From Nitrincola sp. (GTDB lineage Bacteria; Pseudomonadota; Gammaproteobacteria; Pseudomonadales; Balneatricaceae): a stretch of 64,000 nucleotides of DNA. Positions 45,236-55,045 of the stretch are shown here, piece by piece; the first letter of the stretch is position 1, and each line of letters begins with the position of its first letter. The stretch is taken from positions 31,603 through 95,602 of the forward strand of contig JAJOJN010000047.1 in assembly GCA_021208565.1 (NCBI GenBank), in the 5' to 3' direction. A model generated the notes under the pieces. That model worked only from the letters and a program-made list of their open reading frames with translations, did no database searches and was not told the origin of the DNA. Position numbers and translations under genes: made by a program.

Positions 45236-45283
45236 GCCCAAGCCCAAACCCAAGCCCAAGCCCAAGCCCAAGCCCAAGCCCAA
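45236..45283 (+). repeat. Hexanucleotide tandem repeat (GCCCAA)x8
   Basis: Eight contiguous six-base units; the third is ACCCAA, the others are identical GCCCAA. Degenerate copies (ACCCAAACCT) extend a little upstream. It lies between two terminators in a 270-base gene-free stretch (45139-45407), so it is probably untranslated and free to change copy number. Confidence 0.93.
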
Positions 45284-45348
45284 TAGATTGTGCTTATGTT
45301 CTTCTTAGTGAAAGTAGATATCAGTGAAAAAACCAGATCGCCAGACAC

Positions 45349-45377
45349 AAAAAAAACCCGCCGCAGCGAGTCTTTTG
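45349..45377 (-). terminator. Rho-independent terminator of the NlpC/P60 gene
   Basis: On the minus strand, a nine-pair stem with two G-U pairs (AAGACTCGC with GCGGGTTTT) closes a UGCG tetraloop and is followed by a run of eight T, about 30 bases past the stop. Confidence 0.85.
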
Positions 45378-45407
45378 TTACAGGAGACTGAGGTATCTAA
45401 ACGCAGA

Positions 45408-45917
45408 TTACATGCTCGCTAGCTGAATAGCATCTAGCGGACGTCTTGCAGTCCAGTAGTTACGCTTCCAATAGGGGTTATCTAGCTTGGAAATAATGAC
45501 ACCACGACTGGTAGACGCATGTAAAAACTCACCATCACCCAGGTAGATACCAACATGTTGCGTTCTACCAGTTTTGAAAAACACTAGATCCAATGGCTCG
45601 AGAGAGTGACGCTGAACAGGTACACCAATGTTGACCTGTTCTGAGGTTGAACGCGGTAACTGGAAATCGAAAGCATCTGTGAAAATGGTTTGCACAAAGC
45701 CAGAACAATCTATACCTGATTTATCAGTACCACCTAATCGATAAGGTGTACCAGCCCATACTTCATACTTCTCTTCAAGCACAAGACGAAGATCACTTTG
45801 TACCGGAGCCATGATAGGCTCAGGCTTCGCAACCAATGGCTGAGTGTGACGACCCGTTGAAAAACAACCCGTTAAGATCAATGATAAAGCAACAAGTAAG
45901 ATAATACGCATAAGCAT
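45408..45917 (-). CDS. NlpC/P60 family lipoprotein endopeptidase
   Basis: Predicted outer-membrane lipoprotein that cuts peptidoglycan stem peptides, Spr/MepS-like. The lipobox LTGC is near residue 18, the catalytic Cys is in DKSGIDCSGFVQTIF, the His in RTQHVGIYLGDGEFLHAS, and the C-terminal third residue is probably N or H after KLDNPYWKRNYWTARR. Length 169 residues. The start could be the second ATG, six bases downstream. Intact. Confidence 0.92.
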   Translation of the reverse strand: MLMRIILLVALSLILTGCFSTGRHTQPLVAKPEPIMAPVQSDLRLVLEEKYEVWAGTPYRLGGTDKSGIDCSGFVQTIFTDAFDFQLPRSTSEQVNIGVPVQRHSLEPLDLVFFKTGRTQHVGIYLGDGEFLHASTSRGVIISKLDNPYWKRNYWTARRPLDAIQLASM

Positions 45918-46093
45918 CAGATATATATGTAAAATTAATCGCCAAAATTAACCCAATTCCGGACAAATCACAAGTACTTTAGCGGACATTTTTTAGTAAA
46001 GAGATGATCCATTCGGATAAGACGCTATTTATCCGACAGCTGAGTTGTTTTCTGTTAATATAAACCTAATTGTTTGCAGGAGATTTAGCCTAA

Positions 46094-47452
46094 GTGTTTA
46101 CTGATATTCAATTGAACGAACGCCTTCAAAAAGCGCTGGATGCTCAAGGCATCTCGACGCCCACGCCCGTTCAAGCCGCCACAATCCAACCCGCACTGGA
46201 TGGAAAAGATTTAATGATCAGCGCTGTCACTGGCAGCGGAAAGACTTACGCTTTTCTGTTACCCATCCTGCAGCGCTTTATCGAGACTCCGGCACCTCGA
46301 TCCGCAACCCGAGCACTGATTCTAGTGCCTACTCGAGAGTTAGCGGAACAGGTCAGCAAAAGCTGTGATCAGCTTGCCGCATTTACACAGATAAAATCAC
46401 TGAGCGTTTTTGGTGGTGTAGGCTTCAAAGAACAAGCCGCCAAACTACGAAAAAAACCCTGAAATCTTAGTGGCCACACCTGGGCGCCTTATCGAGCACT
46501 TGGAAAAACGCAGTGTCGATCTTAGCGATCTGGAAGTGTTAGTGCTGGATGAAGCCGATCGCATGCTAGACATGGGCTTTAGTGATGATGTCCTCAAAAT
46601 TGCGGCTGAGTGTCGAACAGAGCGTCAAACACTCCTTTTTTCAGCCACACTTGATACTGGTGACATTAGTCATCTAACTAAGCAGGTAATGCGAGATCCG
46701 GAAGCCTTACTTCTCAGCAATGCTAAAACTCAGGTCAAGGCAATCGCTCAGCAAATCATCTTAGCCGATGATCAAAAACACAAAGAGCGCCTACTGGATA
46801 AGTTACTAAGCAACACCCCTTTTGATCGCGCTTTAATCTTTACCAACACTCGCACTGCAGCAGATCAACTTGGCAACATCCTTCGCTACCATAAACACCG
46901 TACCGCTGTTTTGCATGGCGATATGGATCAACCTCAACGCCGGCTTGTACTGCAGCGCTTTCGAGATAAATCGATCAGCATTTTGGTCGCAACAGACGTT
47001 GCCGCTCGTGGACTCGATATTGAGGGCGTCGATCTGGTAGTGAATTTTATGATGGCACGCAGTGGTGACGACTACGTTCATCGTATTGGTCGAACCGGTC
47101 GCGCCGGACAAGAAGGAACAGCGGTATCCTTTATCTCCGCAGCTGAATGGAATTTGATGTGCAGCATAGAGCGTTACCTCAAAGTACAATTTGAGCGTCG
47201 ACAAATTCCGGGACTAGAAGGCAGCTTCAAAGGCCCAACGCATACTAAATCTTCGGGTAAGTCGGTCGGCAAGAAAAAAGCGTCAAGACACGAAGAAGAA
47301 GGAAGTGGAAAAGCCGAAGGTTAAGAATCGATTACGCGATCAAAAAGCGATCGGTAAAACGTCGCCAACCTCAAGCGCTTAAACCGGAAGCATCCAAACC
47401 GGAAGCCGTTGACCATGGCTTCGCCCCTTTGAAGCGAAAAACCACCGAGTAG
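46094..47452 (+). CDS. srmB: DEAD-box RNA helicase, SrmB-like (three frameshifts)
   Basis: ATP-dependent RNA helicase, likely in 50S assembly. Motifs in order: TGSGKT, PTRELAEQ, ATPGR, DEAD, FSATL, VATDVAARGLDIE and HRIGRTGRAGQ. Breaks: A7 46450-46456 (corrected LRKNPEILVATPGR), about 47274 and about 47357. Corrected, a basic tail reads KPKVKNRLRDQKAIGKRRQP, very like the E. coli SrmB tail, and ends at 47452. The start is GTG at 46094 after GCAGGAGA. RhlE is the alternative; the tail favours SrmB. Confidence 0.86.
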
Positions 47453-47462
47453 AAAAGAAAAA

Positions 47463-47492
47463 GCACCTGATGCTGGGTGGAACATCAGGTGC
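47463..47492. terminator. Hairpin after the helicase gene
   Basis: Ten-base-pair stem (GCACCTGATG and its complement) around a ten-base loop, 10 bases past the srmB stop. The T tract lies on the minus-strand side, so as a plus-strand terminator it lacks the tail. Confidence 0.55.
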
Positions 47493-47669
47493 CAAAAAGT
47501 ACAGTTCTATGCTGTGTGAACAGTCTATGATGATGGCCGGAAGTTTTTTTTGATCCAAATCAAAAAACATGGCTATTGATGATTATTTTAACATTTAAGA
47601 CTTTCGCCTAACGCATAAATGGTTCGTTTTACTCTAAAATGATCTCAGAGATGAGGAGTAAAATAACCT

Positions 47670-48594
47670 ATGACAACCGCCTATATTACCCATGAAGACT
47701 GCTTACTTCACAATATGGGACCTGATCATCCTGAGAGCCCCGTTCGCCTTCAAGCCATTCGAAAGGTTTTGGAAAGAACCGGCTTAATGGATCATATGGA
47801 TCAGCTCACTGCTGTCCCTGTGACACCTGAGCAGATTCAATTGGCGCATGCAAAACTCCACTTGAAAAAACTCGAAATGAAGGTACCCAGTGAGGGCGTT
47901 GTTTATACTGACGAAGACACTGCGCTCTGCCCTCATTCACTTGAAGCCGCCCAACTCGCAGCTGGTGGCGTTATTCTAGCTACTAATCGAGTACTGTCAG
48001 GTAAAGCTAAAAATGCTTTCTGTGCTGTTCGCCCGCCAGGACATCATGCTGAATACAACATCCCGATGGGATTCTGCTTTTTTTAATAATGTGGCTATCG
48101 GTGCCTGTCACGCCCTACTTCATGAAGATATCCAACGCGTAGCGGTATTAGATTTCGATGTTCACCACTGCAATGGTACCGTAGATATTTTCAAAGACCG
48201 TCCAGAAGTACTGGTGTGCTCGACCTTTCAGCACCCCTATTACCCTGAGCGCTACACTACGATTGATAGACCCAACATTATCAACTGCCCCATCCCAGCT
48301 CACTCAGACAATAGTGTTTTTCGTGAAGCGATCGAAAAACAATGGATTCCCGCCCTTGAGGCTCATAAACCCGACATGATCTTTATATCCGCGGGATTTG
48401 ATGCACACAAGGAAGACCCTATGGCCGATTTAAACCTGGATGAGGAAGATTATCGATGGGTCACCCAGCAGATCATGGCGATGGCGAATAAGCACAGTCA
48501 GGGTCGCATCGTTTCTGTTCTCGAGGGTGGATACAACCCTGTATCTCTAGCGTTCAGTGTTCAGGCACACTTAGAAGTGCTGGCTGGTTTTTAA
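47670..48594 (+). CDS. Histone deacetylase/acetylpolyamine amidohydrolase-like protein (one frameshift)
   Basis: Zinc amidohydrolase of the arginase/deacetylase fold. Motifs: PDHPESPVRLQAI, AVRPPGHHAEYN (catalytic histidines), VLDFDVHHCNGT (zinc ligands) and ISAGFDAHKEDP. The frame breaks at T7 48078-48084; with six it reads MGFCFFNNVAIGA. About 307 residues. Bacterial substrates vary (acetylpolyamines, acetyl-lysine, acetoin system), so none is assigned. AGGAGTAAAATAACCT precedes the ATG. Confidence 0.9.
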
Positions 48595-48604
48595 TTGCGC
48601 TCTT

Positions 48605-48634
48605 AAAAAACAAGAGGGCCATTTAGCCCTCTTG
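48605..48634 (-). terminator. Terminator of the TRAP operon, shared with the deacetylase gene
   Basis: Nine-base-pair stem (CAAGAGGGC and its complement) with a six-base loop; on the minus strand it is followed by TTTTTTAAG. It ends the dctQM transcript 18 bases past the dctM stop and is convergent with the deacetylase gene. Confidence 0.88.
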
Positions 48635-48651
48635 ATCTTCATTTACACCCG

Positions 48652-50045
48652 CTATCGACCGTAAATCTTATCTGGCAACCAGGTGATAAGTTCTGGGAAA
48701 ATAATCAGCAACGCGATAACAGACACCTGCAACACGACAAAAGGCAGAGCACCTTGGTAGATATGTCGCGTCGTAATGGTATCCGGAGCCACACCCCGAA
48801 GGTAGAACAGTGCGAAGCCAAATGGCGGTGTTAAAAAAGCTAGTTTGCAAGTTCACAGCCACCATAACACCCAACCAAATTGGATCGATATCCATCATTA
48901 ATAGAATGGGCGCTGTAATCGGAATGACCAGGAAAATAATTTCAAAAGTATCGAGAATAAATCCTAGCAGGAACATCAGCAGCATTACGAAGATAATCGC
49001 ACCGACCTTTCCACCCGGTAAGCTATTTAAGAAATCGCTAACCAACTCCTCACCACCCATCATGCGGAACACCAGTGAAAACACAGATGCACCAATCAAT
49101 ATAATAAAGATCATGGTGGTTGTATTGGCGGTAGCAAACATCACCTGACGCAAATTGGCAAAGGTGAGTTTACGACGCAGGGCTGCCAAGAACATAGCAC
49201 CCACTGCACCGACCGATGCTGACTCAGTCGGTGTCGCCACACCTCCTAAAATAGAGCCAAGAACAGCGATAATCAGAAGTAATGGCGGAATTAAGGTAAA
49301 GATAACATCATAGAAAAGGCGCTTACGCTCATCATCTGTCACCTCTAGGGCTGGACAGGTTTCCGGTTGCGTTACGGCCTTATAGATCATAAAGGCCATA
49401 TAGACAGCCACCAAAATCAAGCCAGGAATAAAGGCACCTGCAAACAAATCACCAACTGAAACGGGTGTTGGAGCAAAGTTACCCTTTGACATCTGCACCT
49501 GCTGATTGACACCGGCCAGCATATCCCCCATAAAAATCAGGACGGTAGAAGGCGGTATGATTTGCCCCAAGGTACCTGAAGCACAGATCACCCCAGTAGC
49601 TAACTTTGGATCGTAACCCGCACGCATCATCGCAGGAAGTGACAACAGCCCCATGGTCACCACAGTGGCACCCACTATGCCTGTTGAAGCCGCTAGTAAG
49701 GCCCCTACAACAATAACAGAAAGACCTAAGCCTCCACGCAACTTACCAAACAATCTACCCATAGTAATCAGTAGCTGTTCAGCGATTCCCGAACGCTCAA
49801 GCATCATCCCCATAAAGATGAACAAGGGAACGGCAACCAACACCTCATTCAACATTACCCCCAAATAACGTGGGGCAAGACTGGAAAAGTTTGATAAATC
49901 AAAAACACCCAAAGCATGACCGATGGCTGCGAAAATGACCGACGTACCGGCCAAAGAAAAGGCAACGGGGAAGCCCATCATTAGTACACCGATGATGGTA
50001 AAACATCAGCAAAGATAGAATTTCACCTAATAAGACTGGATCCAT
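48652..50045 (-). CDS. dctM: TRAP transporter large permease DctM (two frameshifts)
   Basis: Twelve-helix ion-coupled carboxylate permease. The N terminus reads MDPVLLGEILSLLMF and, after correcting A4 50000-50003 (one base extra), TIIGVLMMGFPVAFSLAG. Core features are MGFPVAF, GILLG-like helices, LPAMMRAGYDPKLATGVICA and GQIIPPSTVLIFMGD. A second break at A6 48833-48838; corrected it continues PPFGFALFYLRGVAPDTITT to LPDKIYGR at 48652. Corrected length about 463 residues. Two bases separate it from dctQ. Confidence 0.92.
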
Positions 50046-50047
50046 GA

Positions 50048-50595
50048 TTAGCCCCCTACCTTGTAACGGTAATTTTCGGGCACCAGATCCTCGTGCTTAG
50101 TTAGCACAAGTATACTGCGCATCACCATGGCAATCGCTTGCAAGGCCACTACGGTAACGAAGACCAGCAGAAAGGACTTCACAACATAGAGCCCTGGCAT
50201 ACCACCGAAGTTTGCAGATCCCTCCATAAAGCGCCAAGAACGCTGAACATAAGGAAGACCATAGGTAGTTAAGATATAAAGAAAAGGGGCGACAAAAAGA
50301 ATACAACCTATCAGATCAACCAAAGCCTTGCGTTGGATACTGGCTGGACGATAAAAAACATCGACACGAACATGACCATTTTGAAATAGCGTAAAACCCG
50401 CAATTCCCATGAACATCATCCATTCAGCCAGACATAAAGGTCTTGCATCCAGACAAATCCGGTGGAAAAAAAGTATCTCAGCACTACGACTGTAAAACAG
50501 ACCAGAACAATGCCCAGAGAAAACCAGGAAAAGAAGTGACCCAGAATAATGTTGATTCGACAGATAAACCGAATCAGTAATGAGAGCAATTTCAT
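50048..50595 (-). CDS. dctQ: TRAP transporter small permease DctQ (one frameshift)
   Basis: Four-helix scaffold subunit for DctM. Starts MKLLSLLIRFICRINI at 50595 after GAGAGG, and contains GFVWMQDLYVWLN, then the family hallmark HVRVDVFYRPAS. The frame breaks near 50421, where one base is lost within LNxMMFMGIAG. Corrected length about 182 residues. It lies 32 bases after the tauE-like gene in the same direction. Confidence 0.9.
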
Positions 50596-50626
50596 ACGAC
50601 CTCTCGCTATGATGTGATTGTTGTTT

Positions 50627-51367
50627 TTATAACAAACGGTAGGTGAAAATCACGGTCATGATCAACCCTACCAAAATAACAAAACGTTTCACCCAAATTA
50701 CGGGTAAACGTCTAGACACGGCAGCTCCCTGATACCCTCCAAGCGTCGCGGCCAGCATCATCACCATTCCCTCGAACCATATTATTTTACCTGCAACTGC
50801 AAAAGCAGCGACAGAAATAAATGATAAAACAAATGAAAGACTGTTTTTCAGGCCGTTCATCGTGTTCAGGTTGGTCATCCCTGCAGCAGCAAATAATGCC
50901 AACAGCATAATGCCTAAACCACCATTAAAATATCCACCATAAACGGCGACAAGAAATAATCCAGGCAGCAAAGGCAATGGCAGCCCACTTTTCCTGACTT
51001 TTGCCATGATTTGCGTGCCTAAAGCAAACATCGCCGTCGCAAAGAGAAGCAACAAGGGTACGACAAAAGCAAAAATATGCGCTGGGGTAACTAACAGCAG
51101 TAATGCACCTAACAAACCACCCGCTAGAGCAACGGAAGATAACACCAAATGTCTTTTAAGACGGATCTCTCTCAGCTCTGGACGAAAACCTAATGCACCA
51201 CCGGCATATCCAGGCAACACGGCAACGGCACTGGTCGCGTTCGCCATAATAGGTGGGTACCCTGCCCACACCAGCGCAGGAAAGGTTAAAAAGCTTCCTC
51301 CACCCGCTACAGCATTGAGCACCCCTGCAAAGTAGCCTGCCAGCAATAAGACGGTCCATTCAAGCAT
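50627..51367 (-). CDS. TSUP family (TauE/SafE-like) membrane transporter
   Basis: The 246-residue protein has seven or eight transmembrane helices and the family motifs GVLNAVAGGGSFLTFPALVW and GYFNGGLGIMLLALFAA. Relatives export or import sulfoacetate, sulfite or other organosulfur anions; the substrate is not identified. It heads a probable operon with dctQM. Intact. Confidence 0.9.
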   Translation of the reverse strand: MLEWTVLLLAGYFAGVLNAVAGGGSFLTFPALVWAGYPPIMANATSAVAVLPGYAGGALGFRPELREIRLKRHLVLSSVALAGGLLGALLLLVTPAHIFAFVVPLLLLFATAMFALGTQIMAKVRKSGLPLPLLPGLFLVAVYGGYFNGGLGIMLLALFAAAGMTNLNTMNGLKNSLSFVLSFISVAAFAVAGKIIWFEGMVMMLAATLGGYQGAAVSRRLPVIWVKRFVILVGLIMTVIFTYRLL

Positions 51368-51533
51368 CTATCGATTCCTATATAAAGGACAAAACCTATC
51401 ATCTAAAATCGGGCGTTTATACCGAGTTAAAGATGATTGGTCAAATAGATTCCCGAAAAACAGGTCAGACCATCTTGAATCACCTAGCAATAAAGGTTCA
51501 AATGCAGTAAATCATAATCATAAAGAAAGCGAC

Positions 51534-52457
51534 ATGCGTCTAAAACCTGATCATCTTGCTTACCTGTTACTGGGTCTGACCACTTTATTTTGGGGTGGTA
51601 ACTTTGTTGTTGGCAAAGCTGTTTCTTCACAAATTCCACCGATCGCTCTAGCTTGGTGGCGCTGGGCCTTCGCCCTCTTAGTGATTCTTCCCTTTACACT
51701 ACAAGCACTTTGGTCAATTAAGAAAACGCTGCTTTCTCACTGGAAGTATCTAGTTATCGTATCACTGCTTGGTGTCGCTAATTTCAACACTTTTGTCTAT
51801 TTGGGTTTACAAACCTCGACAGCCACGGATGCTGTACTGTTACTGTCCGCCACACCCATCATCATACTTATTTTTTCCAGACTCTTGTTCGCTGTTCCCA
51901 TTAGCGCGCAACAGCTCCTAGGTATAGTCGTTTCCCTTTTTGGCGTTTTAGTGATTATTTCTGCAGGAGTACCCGCCCAACTAGGCAGTCTTGTTCAGGG
52001 CGCTGCAAGCAGCTTATGGATTCTAGCGGCTGTGATCAGCTGGTCTCTCTATTCGGTATTACTTAAAAAGCGCAGTGCTGATATCAATGGTCAGGCGTTC
52101 TTTGCCATCACTTGCATCTTAGGCTGGATCGCTATCACACCACTCTATTTATATGAACATTGGGTTTTAGATGCCCCTATGCCATGGACCTTTAATTCCG
52201 TACTCAGCATTATTTATGTCGGTCTATTCGCGTCCGTTTTTGCCTTTTTATTTTGGAATAAAGGCGTCGAAATACTGGGAGCCAATAGAGCCGGTAACTT
52301 TATTCATTTGATTCCAGTCTGGGCGCTTTTATTGGCCAGTCTTTTTCTAGGTGAGCGCATGTACTGGTTTCACTGGGTTGGTATTTTAATGATTTTTACA
52401 GGAATTGCGATGGCAAGCTACAAGCGCTCCCAGCTGTCAAACGTCACCGCAAAGTAA
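51534..52457 (+). CDS. EamA/DMT family exporter
   Basis: The 307-residue protein has ten predicted helices in two EamA repeats: LLGLTTLFWGGNFVVGKAVSS and, in the second half, WSLYSVLLKKRSADINGQAF with LFASVFAFLFWNKGVEILGA. Drug/metabolite exporters of this type move amino acids or metabolites outward. Substrate unknown. It is divergent from the tauE-like gene and intact. Confidence 0.9.
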   Translation: MRLKPDHLAYLLLGLTTLFWGGNFVVGKAVSSQIPPIALAWWRWAFALLVILPFTLQALWSIKKTLLSHWKYLVIVSLLGVANFNTFVYLGLQTSTATDAVLLLSATPIIILIFSRLLFAVPISAQQLLGIVVSLFGVLVIISAGVPAQLGSLVQGAASSLWILAAVISWSLYSVLLKKRSADINGQAFFAITCILGWIAITPLYLYEHWVLDAPMPWTFNSVLSIIYVGLFASVFAFLFWNKGVEILGANRAGNFIHLIPVWALLLASLFLGERMYWFHWVGILMIFTGIAMASYKRSQLSNVTAK

Positions 52458-52543
52458 TGATTGCTTTAGGATAAATAGCCGCTATTCTTAGGCTATTCTT
52501 CTATAGAAAACATGTACAACAATAACTCTAACGGAGATTTAGC

Positions 52544-53637
52544 ATGAAAAGACGTCATTTTCTTAAAGGTGCCGCCATCGGTGCAGGTGTTGCAGCCACT
52601 TCGCTTGCCGCTCCCGCCATTGCTCAACGTCGTATTACCTGGCGTATGGTAACAACCTGGCCTCGTAACTTCCCAGGATTGGGAACTGGCGCACAACGAC
52701 TGGCTGATCGAATCACCGCCATGTCTGAAGGCCGCTTAACTGTTCAAGTATTTTCTGCCGGAGAACTGGTTCCAGCACTAGGTACCTTTGATGCCGTTAT
52801 AGAAGGCTCTGCTGAAATGAGCCATGGTGCGGCTTATTATTGGCAGAACAAAAGTCAGGCAACCTCTTTCTTCACGGGTGTCCTTACGGTATGACATCTC
52901 GCGAACTGGCTGCTTGGATGCGCTACATGGGTGGTCAGGAAATTTGGGATGAAGTGTATGACCAATTTGGTGTGAAAGGCTTCTTATCAGGCGACACCGG
53001 CACTCAAGCGGGTGGCTGGTTCCGTAAAGAACTGACCGGACTCAGTGATATTCAAGGCTTGCGTTTCCGTACCCCAGGTCTGGGTGGTCAAGTATGGCAA
53101 CGCATGGGCGCTACAGTCGTCAATATGGCAGGTGGTGAAATCTACGCCGCACTCCAATCCGGTGCACTCGATGCCGCTGAGTTTGTTGGTCCCTATAACG
53201 ACTTAGCGCTTGGCTTCCACCAGATTTGCAAAGATTACTACTTCCCAAGCTTCATTGAACCTGGCTTGGCCACTGAACTGGTGGTGAACAAAGAAAAATT
53301 CTCTGCGTTACCCGCAGACCTACAAGCAATCGTTGAATCGGCTTGTCAAGCCGAGTACGACCAAGTGGCATCTGAGTTTTACGCCAATGATCCTATCGCA
53401 CTCAAAACCCTTGTGGAACAGCATGGCGTCAGAGTTCACCAGTTCCCAGATGAAATTTTAGAAGCTGGTGCAAGAGTCTCCATGGAGCTCTTAACTGAGA
53501 TTCGTGAAGGTGGAGATGCGTTGACCAAGAAGACCGCTGAAAGCTTCGTGAATGCGCTGAACATTCTCCGTACACGTACTGAGAATACTGACCAAGCCTT
53601 CTTGGCAGCTCGCGCTAAGTACTTCAAGCTCGACTAA
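52544..53637 (+). CDS. dctP: TRAP transporter substrate-binding protein, TakP-like (one frameshift)
   Basis: Tat-type signal (MKRRHFLKGAAIGAGV to APAIAQ) and a mature domain with VFSAGELVPALGTFDAV, GDTGTQAGGWFRKEL, GLRFRTPGLGG and AGGEIYAALQSGALDAAEFVGPYND. This closely follows the remembered 2-oxoacid-binding TakP of Rhodobacter, so 2-oxoacids are a plausible ligand; that is inference. The frame breaks near 52881; corrected FFTGVPYGMTSRELAAW. It is on the opposite strand from dctQM, about 2 kb away. Confidence 0.88.
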
Positions 53638-53661
53638 TGCTCAATTGATCATCCTAAAAGC

Positions 53662-53687
53662 AAAAAAGGCTGCATCGCAGCTTTTTT
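53662..53687 (+). terminator. Rho-independent terminator of dctP
   Basis: AAAAAAGGCTGC-ATC-GCAGCTTTTTT arrangement: GCTGC/GCAGC core with A and T flanks and a T6 tail, 25 bases past the stop. Symmetric enough to serve oadB as well. Confidence 0.85.
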
Positions 53688-53731
53688 GCAGCTCACTTCC
53701 TTGTGAGTCGCGAGAGTTGGTTAATCGGCAA

Positions 53732-55033
53732 TTAACCCACAAACTTAATCATGACACCGGCCGCAATCGCAGAGCCGATAACACCCGCTACGTTGGGTCC
53801 CATTGCATGCATCAGTAGGAAGTTTTGAGGGTTAGCCTCAAGACCTAACTTATTGGACACCCGTGCTGCCATAGGCACCGCAGAAACACCGGCGGAACCA
53901 ATTAATGGGTTGATCGCATTGCCACCCATCATCCAGTTCATGAGCTTGCCCATTAAGACACCCGAAGCTGTTCCTAAAGCGAAAGCCACAATACCCAGGA
54001 TCATGATACCTACGGTTTGCATATCCAAGAACTTTTCTGCGACAAGTACTGAGCCGACAGAGAGACCTAAGAAAATGGTGACTATGTTGATCAGTGCATT
54101 CTGAGCAGTATCACTCAAACGATCCACCACACCACACTCACGCATTAAGTTACCGAAACAGAACATACCCAAGAGAGGCGCCGCTGCTGGCAGTAACAAG
54201 GCTACCAAGAAAAGCAGCACTATCGGGAAAAAGATCTTTTCACGCTTGGTGACTGGGCGAAGCTGACTCATTACGATCTTGCGCTCACGTTCGGTCGTGA
54301 GTAAGCGCATGATGGGCGGCTGAACCATCGGTACTAAGGCCATATAAGCATAGGCTGACACGGCTATCGCACCCAACAGATGTGGAGCCAGCATAGTGGA
54401 TACCCAAATGGCTGTTGGACCGTCAGCACCACCGATGATACCGATAGCGGCGGCTTCTTGGATGGTGAAGTCCATTACTCCAATTGACGTAAGGAAAACA
54501 GCACCAATCACCGTAGCAAAGATACCAAATTGAGCAGCGGCACCAAGGAACAGCATGCGCGGGTTAGCTAACAGAGGACCAAAATCAGTCATTGCACCTA
54601 CGCCCATAAAAATGAGTAGGGGTGCAGCACCTGATAGTATGGCGATACTGTAGAAGTTATACAGCATACCGTTGTTAAAACCAGCATCTTGCGCCACCAA
54701 AGTCGCGGCCGCTTTCATTGAAGCAGGCGCTTCTGCGATCAGCAGTTTTAGTTCTGCAACGTTCGCAGTAGCACTCCCCAGCAATAGGGCCATTTCAGTC
54801 AGTACTTCAGCACCACCGAAATACAGCGCGTTCTCCACAGCGGAGTAGGCAATACCCGCCTGAGGTATATTGGCAAGTATGCCACCAAAACCAATGGGCA
54901 CTAACAGCAAAGGTTCAAACTTTTTATATATTGCTAAATATAACAATAGGATACCCACAAAGATCATCACAACCTGACCAGCGGTCAGGTTGTAGAGTCC
55001 AGATGAGTGCCAAATACTTAATAATGCATCCAT
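53732..55033 (-). CDS. oadB: Sodium-pumping oxaloacetate decarboxylase beta subunit
   Basis: Membrane carboxybiotin decarboxylase that couples CO2 release to Na+ export. The 433-residue protein has many hydrophobic helices and the signature [15 protein letters not shown] with the key Asp, plus [19 protein letters not shown] and [19 protein letters not shown]. Intact. It is 12 bases after oadA, last of the oadGAB operon. Confidence 0.95.
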   Translation of the reverse strand: MDALLSIWHSSGLYNLTAGQVVMIFVGILLLYLAIYKKFEPLLLVPIGFGGILANIPQAGIAYSAVENALYFGGAEVLTEMALLLGSATANVAELKLLIAEAPASMKAAATLVAQDAGFNNGMLYNFYSIAILSGAAPLLIFMGVGAMTDFGPLLANPRMLFLGAAAQFGIFATVIGAVFLTSIGVMDFTIQEAAAIGIIGGADGPTAIWVSTMLAPHLLGAIAVSAYAYMALVPMVQPPIMRLLTTERERKIVMSQLRPVTKREKIFFPIVLLFLVALLLPAAAPLLGMFCFGNLMRECGVVDRLSDTAQNALINIVTIFLGLSVGSVLVAEKFLDMQTVGIMILGIVAFALGTASGVLMGKLMNWMMGGNAINPLIGSAGVSAVPMAARVSNKLGLEANPQNFLLMHAMGPNVAGVIGSAIAAGVMIKFVG

Positions 55034-55045
55034 TATTAACCTCTA

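Noticed and set aside
45236-45283. CRISPR-like array
   Set aside because: Units are six contiguous bases with no spacers, so this is a simple tandem repeat.
47379-47570. 63-codon minus-strand frame after the helicase gene
   Set aside because: It runs through the corrected srmB tail and its hairpin, and has no ribosome site.
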